Shown here: positions 1 through 8,479 of the stretch, piece by piece | Layout of the letters: every line of letters begins with the position of its first letter | How positions within the stretch are numbered: the first letter of the stretch is position 1 | From: Clostridiales bacterium Firm_18 | GTDB taxonomy: Bacteria > Bacillota > Clostridia > Monoglobales > Firm-18 | Reading direction: 5' to 3' | DNA length: 38,143 nucleotides | Assembly: GCA_001604215.1 (NCBI GenBank) | Contig: LVAX01000078.1 | Span: 1 to 38,143 of the forward strand | The notes under the pieces: generated by a model | The model's input: the letters and a program-made list of their open reading frames with translations, nothing else | The model's database searches: none | Told to the model about the DNA's origin: nothing | Made by a program: the position numbers and the translations under genes

Positions 1-72
1 TTTGCTTATTTAAAGATGATGGCTTTGGTATGGCTTGAAAAAATGGGGAAACTCAAAATTTTTCTCAATTGA
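1..72 (+). CDS. Possible 3' end of an upstream gene (partial)
   Basis: One frame is open from the window edge to a TGA at 70-72 and would encode about 23 hydrophobic and basic residues. The other two plus-strand frames close sooner. The stop overlaps the -35 element of the next promoter, an arrangement also seen at metH/rpsU in this window. The fragment is too short to identify and could be chance. Confidence 0.25.
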   Translation, partial: FAYLKMMALVWLEKMGKLKIFLN

Positions 73-97
73 CAATTCCGGTGCAAAGTGATAGTAT
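69..97 (+). promoter_or_regulatory. Candidate promoter of the dockerin/SLH gene pair
   Basis: A consensus -35 TTGACA (69-74) is followed after 17 bases by TAGTAT (92-97), a moderate -10. TATAAA (97-102) is an alternative -10 but its spacing is too long. The site lies about 50 bases before the ATG at 148, which has GAGGGAAGG as its ribosome binding site. Confidence 0.55.
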
Positions 98-147
98 ATA
101 AATGTAATTAGTTATACTATTATTTTATTACAGAGGGAAGGTTAAAA

Positions 148-1023
148 ATGAAATTTATAAAAATTATTTCTTTTTTGCTGGCTTTATGCTTATTGCTTCC
201 TTCGGTGTATGTTGCCGGTGGGGAAGTGATTGACGCTTCGCTGGATGCCGATAAGGACGAGGTTAAAGAGGGCGAGGGCATACGCTTTGAGGTTTTTGTC
301 GACACCGATAAAACCATTTCGGGGGGAGTCATCAGGCTTTTGCTTCCTGACAGTGTTTTTGCTGAGCCGTCGGCAGAATATACCCTTGATATTGACGAGC
401 CGATACAGCCCGATAGCAGCACACCTGTCGCTGTTTTTGACCTAACCGTGAGTGACAGCGTACTGGAGCAGTCGGAGGATGAAGCAACATTTACTGTTTC
501 GATTGACTCCGAAAACTCAAATATTGAAAGCGATGGGAATACTTACAATCTGTCCGGAGAGGAATTCAGCTTTAAAGTAACGCCGTCTTTTGTTTCGGGG
601 CAAATAAACGCCTACATAAATTTGGAAAGCACCGAGGGCATCAGCGCCGCACTGGTGGGTGGAGAGCAGCCGGTTAACGCAGCCCTTGAGCTGTCCGGTA
701 AAAAAATAATATATTCAATCAGGCGCTCGCTTATTGATCCCCAGGTTGAATACAAGCTTACGGTAACGGCGCCGGGCTTTACGGATGTTGAAGTTGATTT
801 TGACATAAGTCAGACAAATGCGGTTACCGGATTTTATCCCGGGGATGTAAGCGGTGACGGCAAGATTGATGTATACGATTTTAATTTGATTTGTTCTTAT
901 ATATCGTATGAGCATTATGATGCTTTTGCCGATTTAAATAAAGATACCGTTGTTGACATAAGCGATGTTCAAAGCTTTGCAGCAGGCTACAAAGCAAAAA
1001 ACGGAGGTGGAGCAAATGATTAA
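148..1023 (+). CDS. Secreted protein with C-terminal type I dockerin
   Basis: The 291-residue product starts with a basic, hydrophobic signal peptide (about 1-25). A beta-rich, acidic region follows (about 28-150) that resembles a cohesin or other immunoglobulin-like module. A second beta module (about 150-228) is followed by a dockerin (about 231-285). The dockerin has two calcium-loop repeats, one reading DVSGDGKIDVYD and the other DLNKDTVVDISD, each with Asp/Asn at the usual positions. Dockerins bind cohesins to build cellulosomes or other extracellular assemblies. The stop overlaps the start of the next gene by 8 bases, and that gene encodes an SLH-anchored cohesin-like protein, so the two products are likely made together and may bind each other. 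I see no catalytic domain. The dockerin call is firm; the identity of the N-terminal modules is inferred. Confidence 0.8.
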   Translation: MKFIKIISFLLALCLLLPSVYVAGGEVIDASLDADKDEVKEGEGIRFEVFVDTDKTISGGVIRLLLPDSVFAEPSAEYTLDIDEPIQPDSSTPVAVFDLTVSDSVLEQSEDEATFTVSIDSENSNIESDGNTYNLSGEEFSFKVTPSFVSGQINAYINLESTEGISAALVGGEQPVNAALELSGKKIIYSIRRSLIDPQVEYKLTVTAPGFTDVEVDFDISQTNAVTGFYPGDVSGDGKIDVYDFNLICSYISYEHYDAFADLNKDTVVDISDVQSFAAGYKAKNGGGAND

Positions 1024-2434
1024 AAAAATAACTGCCGCAGTTACCGCCGTCGTGCTAATAATGTCATTTATGCCTTTATGGACGGCTGCGGATACCGCTC
1101 CGGTAATATATTTTGATATGAGCCGTTACAGTATACCCGAGAAGGGCGAAGAGTTCTCCCTGCTAATAAAAGCAATAAATTATGAAGAGATTTTCTCTTA
1201 TGAGCTTCTGATAGACTTCGAAGAAAAGTATATAAGCGCCGTCGATATAGAAGGTAACGCCGGCGGCACAGAAGCAATCAAAGAAATCGACAATGAGCAA
1301 GGAAGCATAAAATACATCTTCTGCGTTAACGACGGGGAATTGGACAATAACATTCTTGCCAGGGTTACCTTTGAGGTTAAGGAGATAGGTATTGCAAATG
1401 CCGTGATTAACAGAAATTCAAAGTTTTTAAGAAAAGCCGACAAGGATGATAAAACTGCAGAGTGTGATATCCAGCCGGTCTGGAATTATGGAAGCGATTA
1501 TCCAAGCTCGGTTGATTTTACGGTAGGGAAAGTAGAAAAACCGAGATTTGTAACAAAAAACAATCAAACGGTGTTTCCTTATTCCCTTGAGGTAAGCTTT
1601 GAACAGCCAAAAGAAAAAGGTGTTGAAATATATTATACCACGTCAAGCAAGGGAATTCCGGGCACGGATTATGATGAATATGATTTGGATAAATACTTTT
1701 TTGACGAACCGATAGTCTTGTCAAACACAACTACAATTACCGCAGTAGCGGTTAAAAACGGTGTTTACAGCGGTACGGCAAGCAAGAAGTTTACAAGGGA
1801 CACAAGCGGTCTCGGAGGAGGCTCGAAGGGGACAGGCACGGGAAGTATAATTACAAATCCCAATCAGAACGATAATTTAAGCCAACAACCCCAGCAAACG
1901 GAAAAATTTGCGGATATAAAAGACCACTGGTCAAAGGAATACTTTGAAAAGCTTATCAAAAAAGGCATAGTGGGCGGATATGAGGATAATACCATAAGGC
2001 CCGATAACCGGATTACCCGCGCCGAGGCGGCAAAGATAATAGCATCTGCAATTAATCTCAGCCCCGCAGAAGATGACGGGCTGTCCTTTATCGATTCGGA
2101 GCAAATTGCCGATTGGGCAAGGGGATACATAAAAGCCGCCGTTCAAAAGGGAATAATAACGGGATATGAGGATAATTCCTTCAAGCCGAATGAATTTGTT
2201 ACAAGAAGCGAGCTTATAGTGCTTGCCGCGCGGGCGTTTTCACTCGGCGAAGCAAATGCGGACGATTTAGTATTTGAGGATAAAGCGTTGATTCCCGGAT
2301 GGGCTGCGGGCAGCGTAGCCGAGGCGGTAAGGCTTGGGATAATATCCGGGTATGAGGATAATACCTTCAGGCCGGGCAATTATGTTACGAGGGCCGAGGC
2401 GGCAAAAATAATTATCGGCTGCACGGAGCTTTAA
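1016..2434 (+). CDS. SLH-anchored surface protein with cohesin-like domain
   Basis: Read from the ATG at 1016, behind GGAGGTGG at 1004-1010, the protein has 472 residues. An ATG at 965 would add 17 residues before the signal peptide and is unlikely. Order of parts: signal peptide (about 1-26); a cohesin-like beta domain (about 28-150); a module resembling the chitobiase/hexosaminidase C-terminal fold (about 175-265) with YYTTS and a TTTITAVAV-type strand; a Gly/Ser/Thr/Gln-rich linker; and three SLH repeats (about 300-472), each with a GI(V/I)xGYEDN motif and TRAE or TRSE. SLH repeats bind pyruvylated secondary cell-wall polymer. The design is that of an anchoring scaffoldin, which suits the dockerin protein encoded just upstream. 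SLH assignment is certain; cohesin is likely, by pattern only. Confidence 0.82.
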   Translation: MIKKITAAVTAVVLIMSFMPLWTAADTAPVIYFDMSRYSIPEKGEEFSLLIKAINYEEIFSYELLIDFEEKYISAVDIEGNAGGTEAIKEIDNEQGSIKYIFCVNDGELDNNILARVTFEVKEIGIANAVINRNSKFLRKADKDDKTAECDIQPVWNYGSDYPSSVDFTVGKVEKPRFVTKNNQTVFPYSLEVSFEQPKEKGVEIYYTTSSKGIPGTDYDEYDLDKYFFDEPIVLSNTTTITAVAVKNGVYSGTASKKFTRDTSGLGGGSKGTGTGSIITNPNQNDNLSQQPQQTEKFADIKDHWSKEYFEKLIKKGIVGGYEDNTIRPDNRITRAEAAKIIASAINLSPAEDDGLSFIDSEQIADWARGYIKAAVQKGIITGYEDNSFKPNEFVTRSELIVLAARAFSLGEANADDLVFEDKALIPGWAAGSVAEAVRLGIISGYEDNTFRPGNYVTRAEAAKIIIGCTEL

Positions 2435-2468
2435 AACAGATTTTTTGTTATTAAGTTTATAAAAAATG

Positions 2469-2497
2469 TTGCATATACGAAACAAATATGTTATAAT
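2469..2497 (+). promoter_or_regulatory. rpmE promoter
   Basis: TTGCAT (2469-2474), a 17-base spacer and perfect TATAAT (2492-2497) lie 37 bases before the GTG start of rpmE. The metF promoter has the same -35 sequence and spacing. Confidence 0.8.
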
Positions 2498-2534
2498 CCA
2501 TATGCTATAAAGAAATTCAAAGAGGTGATACAAA

Positions 2535-2744
2535 GTGAAAAAAGGAATACATCCTGATTATAAACCCACTACGGTAACATGTGCATGCGGTGAGGTTATA
2601 GAAACGGCTTCGACCAAGCAAGACATACATGTTGAAATTTGCAGCAAGTGCCATCCGTTCTTTACCGGCAAGCAAAAGCTTGTAGATACGGGCGGGCGTG
2701 TTGACAGGTTTAAAAAGCGTTTCGGCTTGACGGATAATAAATAA
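2535..2744 (+). CDS. rpmE: Ribosomal protein bL31
   Basis: The 69-residue protein has the bL31 pattern: N-terminal KKGIHPDY, a zinc-type Cys arrangement (TCACGE and later [13 protein letters not shown]), and the basic tail [13 protein letters not shown]31 sits at the central protuberance of the 50S subunit and bridges it to the 30S. All four Cys are present, so this is the zinc-containing form. It begins with GTG at 2535 behind AGAGGTGAT (2521-2529). It has its own promoter and appears monocistronic, because a strong palindrome follows before the HisD-like gene. Confidence 0.96.
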   Translation: MKKGIHPDYKPTTVTCACGEVIETASTKQDIHVEICSKCHPFFTGKQKLVDTGGRVDRFKKRFGLTDNK

Positions 2745-2805
2745 TTAAAAGAGCTTAAAGGCAGCATTCACCAAACAAGTATTTCCATACCGGGAAAAAA
2801 TTATA

Positions 2806-2834
2806 TTGATTTATTCGGTAAAATAGTCTATAAT
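2806..2834 (+). promoter_or_regulatory. Candidate promoter of the HisD-like operon
   Basis: TTGATT (2806-2811), 17 bases, then perfect TATAAT (2829-2834). The -10 element lies inside the left arm of the perfect palindrome at 2825-2861, so a protein bound to that palindrome would block this promoter. Confidence 0.65.
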
Positions 2835-2871
2835 ATAAATGTTAATTTTATATTATAGACTTTGTTTTTTT
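2825..2871 (+). terminator. Perfect 15-bp palindrome with T-tract between rpmE and hisD
   Basis: The arm at 2825-2839 pairs perfectly with 2847-2861 across a 7-base loop and is followed by TTGTTTTTTT (2862-2871). In RNA from rpmE this would be an A/T-rich intrinsic terminator. A transcript from the promoter at 2806-2834 would start inside the palindrome and could not form the hairpin, so the same DNA may act as terminator for rpmE and operator for the next operon. Confidence 0.6.
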
Positions 2872-2889
2872 GAAAGGGTATAAATACTT

Positions 2890-4179
2890 ATGAAAATTCG
2901 CGTATGGAAACAAACGGATAAAGATGAAAAGGAATTTGTGCTGCGGCGGGCGGAGCTCGACATATCCCGCTATATTGAAACGGCGCAAAAGGTTTCCGAG
3001 GATGTACGCATTCGCAAGGACGCGGCTGTTATTGAATATACAAAAAAATTTGACGGCGTACAGCTTACACCCGATACTTTGAAGGTATCACAAAGTGAAA
3101 TAGATGAAGGGTACAACCGGCTTGACGCCGATACCCGCAGTGCAATTGAATATGCGGCAAAAAACATTAGAAACTTTCATCAAAAACAAATGCCGGAGGA
3201 AATGTGGTTTACCGAGGTTGATAAAGGGCTGATGGTCGGTGAAAAAACCACACCGATAGTTGACGTATGCCTTTACGTTCCAAGGGGAAAGGGCAGTTTT
3301 CCGTCGGTTCTTTTGATGCTTGCCATACCTGCCGTTGTTGCAGGCGTTGAAAAAATCAGGGTTACAACACCGCCTAACAGTCAGGGGGGGATTGACGATA
3401 CCCTGCTTGCCGCGGCTAAAATAACCGGAATAAAGGAAGTATATAAGGCAGGGGGAATCCAGGCCGTTGCCGCGGCTGCTTTTGGAACGGAAACAATTCC
3501 CAAATCACATAAAATTATCGGTCCGGGCAATGCATATGTTACCGCCGCAAAGCGTATTCTTTCAAATTACATAGACACATCACTGCCGGCGGGCCCTTCA
3601 GAAGCGATAATACTTTGCGATGAAAAAGCCGATGCCCGAAAGGCGGCCCTTGATTGGATGATTGAGGCGGAGCACGGGCCGGACAGCGCCGCACTGCTTG
3701 TTACCCATTCAAAAGAGCTAATTGAAAACGTAATATCCGTTGTAAAGACCCAGCTTGACAAGCTGTCGCAAAAAAGGCGGGAGTTTATCGAAACAAACCT
3801 TAACACATACGGAGGCGTTATTTTAACCGAAAGCCTTGAAGAATCAATAGACTTTGTCAACGAGTACGCGCCCGAGCATATGGAGATTATGACGGAAAAG
3901 CCTTTTGACATACTCCCCGAAATAAAAAACGCGGGGGAAATACTGCTTGGTGATTACACGCCCATTACATTATGTAATTTTCTTTTGGGGCCGAACGCAA
4001 TCCTTCCTACAGGGGGATTTGCAAAAACATATTCGAGCGTATCGGTTTTTGACTTTTTAAAGCGCTCGTCGGTAGGCTATGCAACAAAAGAAGGTTTTGA
4101 GTCGGTACGAAAAAAAGCCGAAATCTTTGCAACCGCGGAAGGCTTTGACGCACACGCCCTTGCCGTAAGGGACAGATGA
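2890..4179 (+). CDS. hisD: Divergent histidinol dehydrogenase (HisD) family protein
   Basis: The 429-residue product matches the length and layout of HisD, a NAD-dependent zinc enzyme that oxidises L-histidinol to histidine. Visible motifs are VPRGKGSFPS, GPGNAYVTAAKR, AGPSEAI, AEHGPDS, YAPEHME and, near the C-terminus, FDAHALAVRDR. Compared with the E. coli enzyme, known to use Gln259, His262, Asp360 and His419 for zinc, the Gln just before AEH is Glu here, and the GDY Asp is Asn (TLCNF). The usual NHVLPT is NAILPT. The catalytic Glu-His of PEH is kept. These changes make true histidinol dehydrogenase activity uncertain; the family also holds other polyol dehydrogenases such as HpsN. First gene of a probable five-gene operon. 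ATG at 2890 behind GAAAGGG. Confidence 0.85.
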   Translation: MKIRVWKQTDKDEKEFVLRRAELDISRYIETAQKVSEDVRIRKDAAVIEYTKKFDGVQLTPDTLKVSQSEIDEGYNRLDADTRSAIEYAAKNIRNFHQKQMPEEMWFTEVDKGLMVGEKTTPIVDVCLYVPRGKGSFPSVLLMLAIPAVVAGVEKIRVTTPPNSQGGIDDTLLAAAKITGIKEVYKAGGIQAVAAAAFGTETIPKSHKIIGPGNAYVTAAKRILSNYIDTSLPAGPSEAIILCDEKADARKAALDWMIEAEHGPDSAALLVTHSKELIENVISVVKTQLDKLSQKRREFIETNLNTYGGVILTESLEESIDFVNEYAPEHMEIMTEKPFDILPEIKNAGEILLGDYTPITLCNFLLGPNAILPTGGFAKTYSSVSVFDFLKRSSVGYATKEGFESVRKKAEIFATAEGFDAHALAVRDR

Positions 4180-4190
4180 TTTTTCTTCAA

Positions 4191-4224
4191 TCTCTTATCA
4201 TTCCTTGCTGTGCATGATAAGAGA
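4191..4224 (+). other. Perfect 10-bp stem-loop between hisD-like and hisB-like genes
   Basis: TCTCTTATCA (4191-4200) pairs with TGATAAGAGA (4215-4224) across a 14-base loop. No T-tract follows on the plus strand, so it is a poor terminator. It may be an RNA processing or stability element that sets the ratio of the two products. Confidence 0.45.
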
Positions 4225-4274
4225 AAATTAAATAAGTACTATGCCGGAGCACAGCGGCGGAATGGAGATTCATT

Positions 4275-4901
4275 ATGATTACTGTAAAACGAGAAACAAC
4301 GGAATCAATAATAACGGTGACGTTAGACTCGCCTCCCGTTAAAGAGGGTTACAGAAGCGCCATCAACACGCCCATGCCTTTTCTTAATCATATGATTGAG
4401 CATATAGTATGGAGAAGCGCTCTGAATATCGGAGTATCGATTGAAACAGGGAAATTCGACCTTGCCCATGTTATATGCGAGGATGTGGGTATGACAATCG
4501 GCAAGGCGGTATTGCAATATACTCAAGTAAACCGTGAAAACGGCATAAGCGGATACGGCGACGGTGTGGGAATAATAGACGAAGCAAGGGCAACCGCCGC
4601 AATAAGCTTTGAAAGCCGTTCGCTTTTCGTGTTTGACAGCCTTGTGGATGTGCCAAGCCAGACAGAAGGAACTCTCAGCGAAGATTTATCAACATTTTTT
4701 GACGGCTTTGCGCAAGGCGGCTCATGTACTATACATCTTGCAATCGAGCGGGGTACCAACGGACACCATATTTGGGAGGCTGCTTTCAGGGCCTTTGGAA
4801 TTGCCGTCGGAAAAGCCATTGCCATAAATCCCGGCAGGTCGAATATGACACCCGGTGTGGCGGGCGAAATTAAATACACACTGGAGCCGCAGAATGAATA
4901 A
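4275..4901 (+). CDS. hisB: Divergent imidazoleglycerol-phosphate dehydratase (HisB) family protein
   Basis: The 208-residue product has the HisB fold pattern: NTPMPFLNHMIEH near residue 40, CEDVGMTIGKAV near 72, IIDEARA near 98, and an intact second metal motif GHHIWEAAFRAFG near 167. True IGPD uses two HHxxE motifs for two manganese ions. Here the first reads HVICE, so one His is missing. The usual FFDHML is FLNHMI, the His a few residues later is absent, and the C-terminal STKG loop is replaced by MTPG. The reaction is therefore uncertain, though descent from HisB is clear. It lies between a similarly altered HisD and a HAD phosphatase. ATG at 4275 behind GGAATGGAG. The end overlaps the HAD gene by 8 bases, so translation is probably coupled. 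Confidence 0.8.
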   Translation: MITVKRETTESIITVTLDSPPVKEGYRSAINTPMPFLNHMIEHIVWRSALNIGVSIETGKFDLAHVICEDVGMTIGKAVLQYTQVNRENGISGYGDGVGIIDEARATAAISFESRSLFVFDSLVDVPSQTEGTLSEDLSTFFDGFAQGGSCTIHLAIERGTNGHHIWEAAFRAFGIAVGKAIAINPGRSNMTPGVAGEIKYTLEPQNE

Positions 4902-5880
4902 AGCCGCACCCTTTATGCATAATTACAGCACAATACTTTTTGACTTGGACGGTGTTATAACAAGCGAAAAACGTTACTGGGACGCAGCCGTGCTTACGGT
5001 TTATGAGTATTTAAACCCGTCCGTCAGCCCTGAATATGCAATGGCAAACAGGGACAGCATAAGGAAAAATATTTTTTATAACGACAAATTATTGCTGTAT
5101 TTAAAGAATAAAGGCGTAAATTCCAACTGGGATTTAACATATATTATCTTGTCCGCTGCCCTTATTCTCGGTGTCCGGGATGATTTTTCGCGCGTATATG
5201 ATTATATTTTGCGCCTTGATTTGGATGCCATGGGGCTGTATGACTTTTTCGGGGAAACAGGCCCCCTCGGTAAAAGAGGCGGCAAGGAGTATGATAACTG
5301 CGTATTGGTGTTTCAGCAGTGGTATTTGGGGGATTCCCTTTTTGGGCAAATATATCGCAAAGAGCCCCGGATAAAAGGAAAAAGCGGGCTGTGCCGGTAT
5401 GAGGAGCCGGTAATTGCGCTAAAAGACATCACTTTAGTTCTGAAAACGCTGCACGGCGAAGGGTTTACCCTTGGCATCGGAAGCGGAAGGGTGGGTTTTG
5501 AGGCGGTTCCCACTCTTGAAGCTTGGGATTTGCTTAAATATTTAGACCAGGACAGGATTATTACATACGATTACATAATCGAAGCGGAAAAAACAACGGG
5601 TGAAAAACCTCTTACCAAGCCGAACCCTTATACTTTTATCAAGGGCATGCTCGGAAAAAATTACAGCGATGCCGATATTGTAAAATCCAAATATGATAAA
5701 TCGGTCGCAAAAAAAACACTTGTGGTGGGGGATGCCGGGGCGGATATGTTTTCGGCCCAGGCGGCGGGTATGGATTTTGCCGCAGTGCTGACAGGCATTT
5801 CCGGCCAAAGGGCAGTAAAATATTTTTCCGACCACAAGGCTACATATATTTTGCGGGATATTACAAAGCTGATTGAATGA
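4894..5880 (+). CDS. HAD-superfamily phosphatase-like hydrolase
   Basis: Read from the ATG at 4894, which overlaps the end of the HisB-like gene, this gives 328 residues. HAD motif I is FDLDGVITSE (near residue 15), with the nucleophile and acid/base Asp pair. Motif II is probably GIGSGR (near 203). Lys of LTKPNPY supplies motif III and VVGDAGADMFSAQAAG (near 280) is motif IV. A long, mostly helical insert of about 150 residues between motifs I and II is a large cap that would set substrate choice. Its position after HisD-like and HisB-like genes suggests a phosphorylated intermediate of the same pathway, possibly replacing a histidinol-phosphatase-type step. The substrate is not known from sequence. 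Confidence 0.78.
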   Translation: MNKAAPFMHNYSTILFDLDGVITSEKRYWDAAVLTVYEYLNPSVSPEYAMANRDSIRKNIFYNDKLLLYLKNKGVNSNWDLTYIILSAALILGVRDDFSRVYDYILRLDLDAMGLYDFFGETGPLGKRGGKEYDNCVLVFQQWYLGDSLFGQIYRKEPRIKGKSGLCRYEEPVIALKDITLVLKTLHGEGFTLGIGSGRVGFEAVPTLEAWDLLKYLDQDRIITYDYIIEAEKTTGEKPLTKPNPYTFIKGMLGKNYSDADIVKSKYDKSVAKKTLVVGDAGADMFSAQAAGMDFAAVLTGISGQRAVKYFSDHKATYILRDITKLIE

Positions 5881-5900
5881 AGGGATTGAAACGGGGAATA

Positions 5901-6410
5901 ATGGAACATATACATGTCACGGCGCCTCTTTCAAAAAAAGCCGCAAGGGAACTTAAAGCAGGCGACAGCGTAATGATAAGCGGTATAATATACACCGCGC
6001 GCGATGCGGCACATAAAAGGATGGCCGAGGAGGGTAAAATACCTTTTGATATACAAAATGCTGTTATATATTATGCCGGACCAGCTCCGGCAAGAGAAGG
6101 ACAGGTAATAGGCTCCTGCGGCCCCACCACAAGCGGGAGGATGGACGCATACGCGCCGGCACTTATTGCAAAAGGGTTGACCGGTATGATTGGCAAGGGA
6201 GAACGCTGCCGGGAAGTTATCGATGCAATGAAAGAGCATACCGCCGTATATTTCGGTGCGATAGGCGGGGCAGGTGCGCTTATATCAAAATGCATAAAAT
6301 CATGCGAGGTTATAGCATACGAGGACTTAGGCACGGAAGCAATCAGAAAGCTTACGGTAGAAAATTTTCCCGCTGTTGTTTTAATAGATTCATACGGTAA
6401 TAAAATTTAG
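5901..6410 (+). CDS. Class I fumarase / tartrate dehydratase beta subunit
   Basis: About 169 residues with the beta-subunit signature: PLSKKAARELKAGD, YTARDAAHKRM, YYAGPAPAREG, SCGPTTSGRMDAY, GMIGKG and a closing DLGTEAI with FPAVVLIDSYG. In two-subunit class I fumarases and L(+)-tartrate dehydratases this subunit completes the active site of an iron-sulfur alpha subunit. No alpha subunit gene is next to it, which is unusual. An ATG at 5877 overlaps the HAD stop as ATGA and would add eight residues; 5901 fits the usual family N-terminus better. The product either pairs with an alpha subunit encoded elsewhere or acts with the operon's HisD/HisB-like enzymes. Family call is firm; substrate unknown. 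Confidence 0.85.
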   Translation: MEHIHVTAPLSKKAARELKAGDSVMISGIIYTARDAAHKRMAEEGKIPFDIQNAVIYYAGPAPAREGQVIGSCGPTTSGRMDAYAPALIAKGLTGMIGKGERCREVIDAMKEHTAVYFGAIGGAGALISKCIKSCEVIAYEDLGTEAIRKLTVENFPAVVLIDSYGNKI

Positions 6411-6422
6411 GAGGAGATATTT

Positions 6423-6620
6423 ATGAAAGTAACAAAAGACACAATTATAGCGGAGGTTCTGCGAATTAATCCGAAGACGGCGGTTTTATTCATGGAAATA
6501 GGTATGCACTGCGTAGGATGCCCCTCGGCAAGCGGAGAATCGATTGAACAGGCCTGCATGGTACACGGAGCAGACCCGGACGAGTTGGTGGAAAAAATAA
6601 ATAAATTTTTAGAGCAATAA
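6423..6620 (+). CDS. DUF1858 protein (hybrid-cluster-associated redox disulfide domain)
   Basis: The 65-residue protein has the DUF1858 pattern: an N-terminal helix (VTKDTIIAEVLRINP), then MEIGMHCVGCPSASGE with a CxxC pair, and a C-terminal helix ending in KINKFLEQ. The family is often encoded near hybrid cluster proteins or redox enzymes in anaerobes and may handle a disulfide or a metal; its exact role is not known. It begins 12 bases after the fumarase beta gene behind GGAGGAGAT, so it is probably the last gene of that operon. Confidence 0.85.
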   Translation: MKVTKDTIIAEVLRINPKTAVLFMEIGMHCVGCPSASGESIEQACMVHGADPDELVEKINKFLEQ

Positions 6621-6652
6621 AATAACTTGATTTTTACGTAATTTAATGTTAA

Positions 6653-7978
<1,326 letters not shown>

Positions 7979-8278
7979 ATGCCGGCTAAGAAGAAAAACA
8001 CGCAAGGCGGCTTAATGTATAAAGGCAAACCGCTTTTAAGGCGCGGAAATCTTTTGTATTACGGAAATCCGGAGGATAAATACATTATAATGATGACCGT
8101 TTTGGAATCAACCAAAATCATAGACCTTGATGTTTCCACCTCCGTTGTTGTACAGCTTCAAACAAATGACATACCCGGCAAGGAAAAAGTATTGAAAAAG
8201 GCCGAGCGCGACGGGCTTTTTTCTGCGCTTGACGTAGGCGAATTCTGGCTTGAAGAAGCATTGTCGGAAAATTCATAA
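7979..8278 (+). CDS. Conserved small protein of unknown function
   Basis: Ninety-nine residues with a basic N-terminus (PAKKKNTQGG) and a compact mixed body (YKGKPLLRRGNLLYYGNPEDKY), ending in an acidic helix (GEFWLEEALSENS). I do not recognise a named domain. There is no signal peptide or membrane segment, so it is cytoplasmic. Its ATG follows the purA stop directly, so translation is coupled to purA. A strong terminator follows, making it the last gene of that transcript. The start is supported by GGGGTGATTA in the purA tail. Confidence 0.75.
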   Translation: MPAKKKNTQGGLMYKGKPLLRRGNLLYYGNPEDKYIIMMTVLESTKIIDLDVSTSVVVQLQTNDIPGKEKVLKKAERDGLFSALDVGEFWLEEALSENS

Positions 8279-8300
8279 AATTTGTTTACATTTTGTTTAC

Positions 8301-8344
8301 AACCTTTCGAATGCATTTAACCAATGCGCTCGGAAGGTTTTTTT
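8301..8344 (+). terminator. Intrinsic terminator after purA operon
   Basis: A 17-base arm (8301-8317) pairs with 8323-8339 with one mismatch and two G-T pairs, then a run of seven T. It closes the purA transcript. Confidence 0.88.
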
Positions 8345-8377
8345 GTTTTATGTTACAAACATATTACAAAAAAAGGT

Positions 8378-8406
8378 TTGACATAATTTTATTTTGCAGG
8401 TATAAT
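8378..8406 (+). promoter_or_regulatory. Perfect consensus promoter of the NlpC/P60 gene
   Basis: TTGACA (8378-8383), 17 bases, TATAAT (8401-8406). Both hexamers match the sigma-A consensus exactly. The transcript would have a leader of about 65 bases. Confidence 0.88.
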
Positions 8407-8430
8407 GATACAAACAATTAAATTTCGGGG

Positions 8431-8464
8431 TTAGGCATATAAAGCTTGGCTCTCTTATGTCTAA
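8431..8464 (+). promoter_or_regulatory. 5' leader hairpin before the NlpC/P60 gene
   Basis: TTAGGCATA (8431-8439) pairs with TATGTCTAA (8456-8464) with one G-T pair around a 16-base loop, ending two bases before the Shine-Dalgarno GGGGAG (8467-8472). It could influence ribosome access. It does not match a riboswitch class I know. Confidence 0.4.
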
Positions 8465-8479
8465 GCGGGGAGTGGTTTG

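Noticed and set aside
2890..4901. Ordinary histidine operon
   Set aside because: No other his gene follows, and both proteins have lost residues needed for the known metal sites; kept as homologues with uncertain function.
8407..8479. Cyclic di-AMP (ydaO-type) riboswitch before the NlpC/P60 gene
   Set aside because: The leader is too short and lacks the conserved GG-rich elements of that class.
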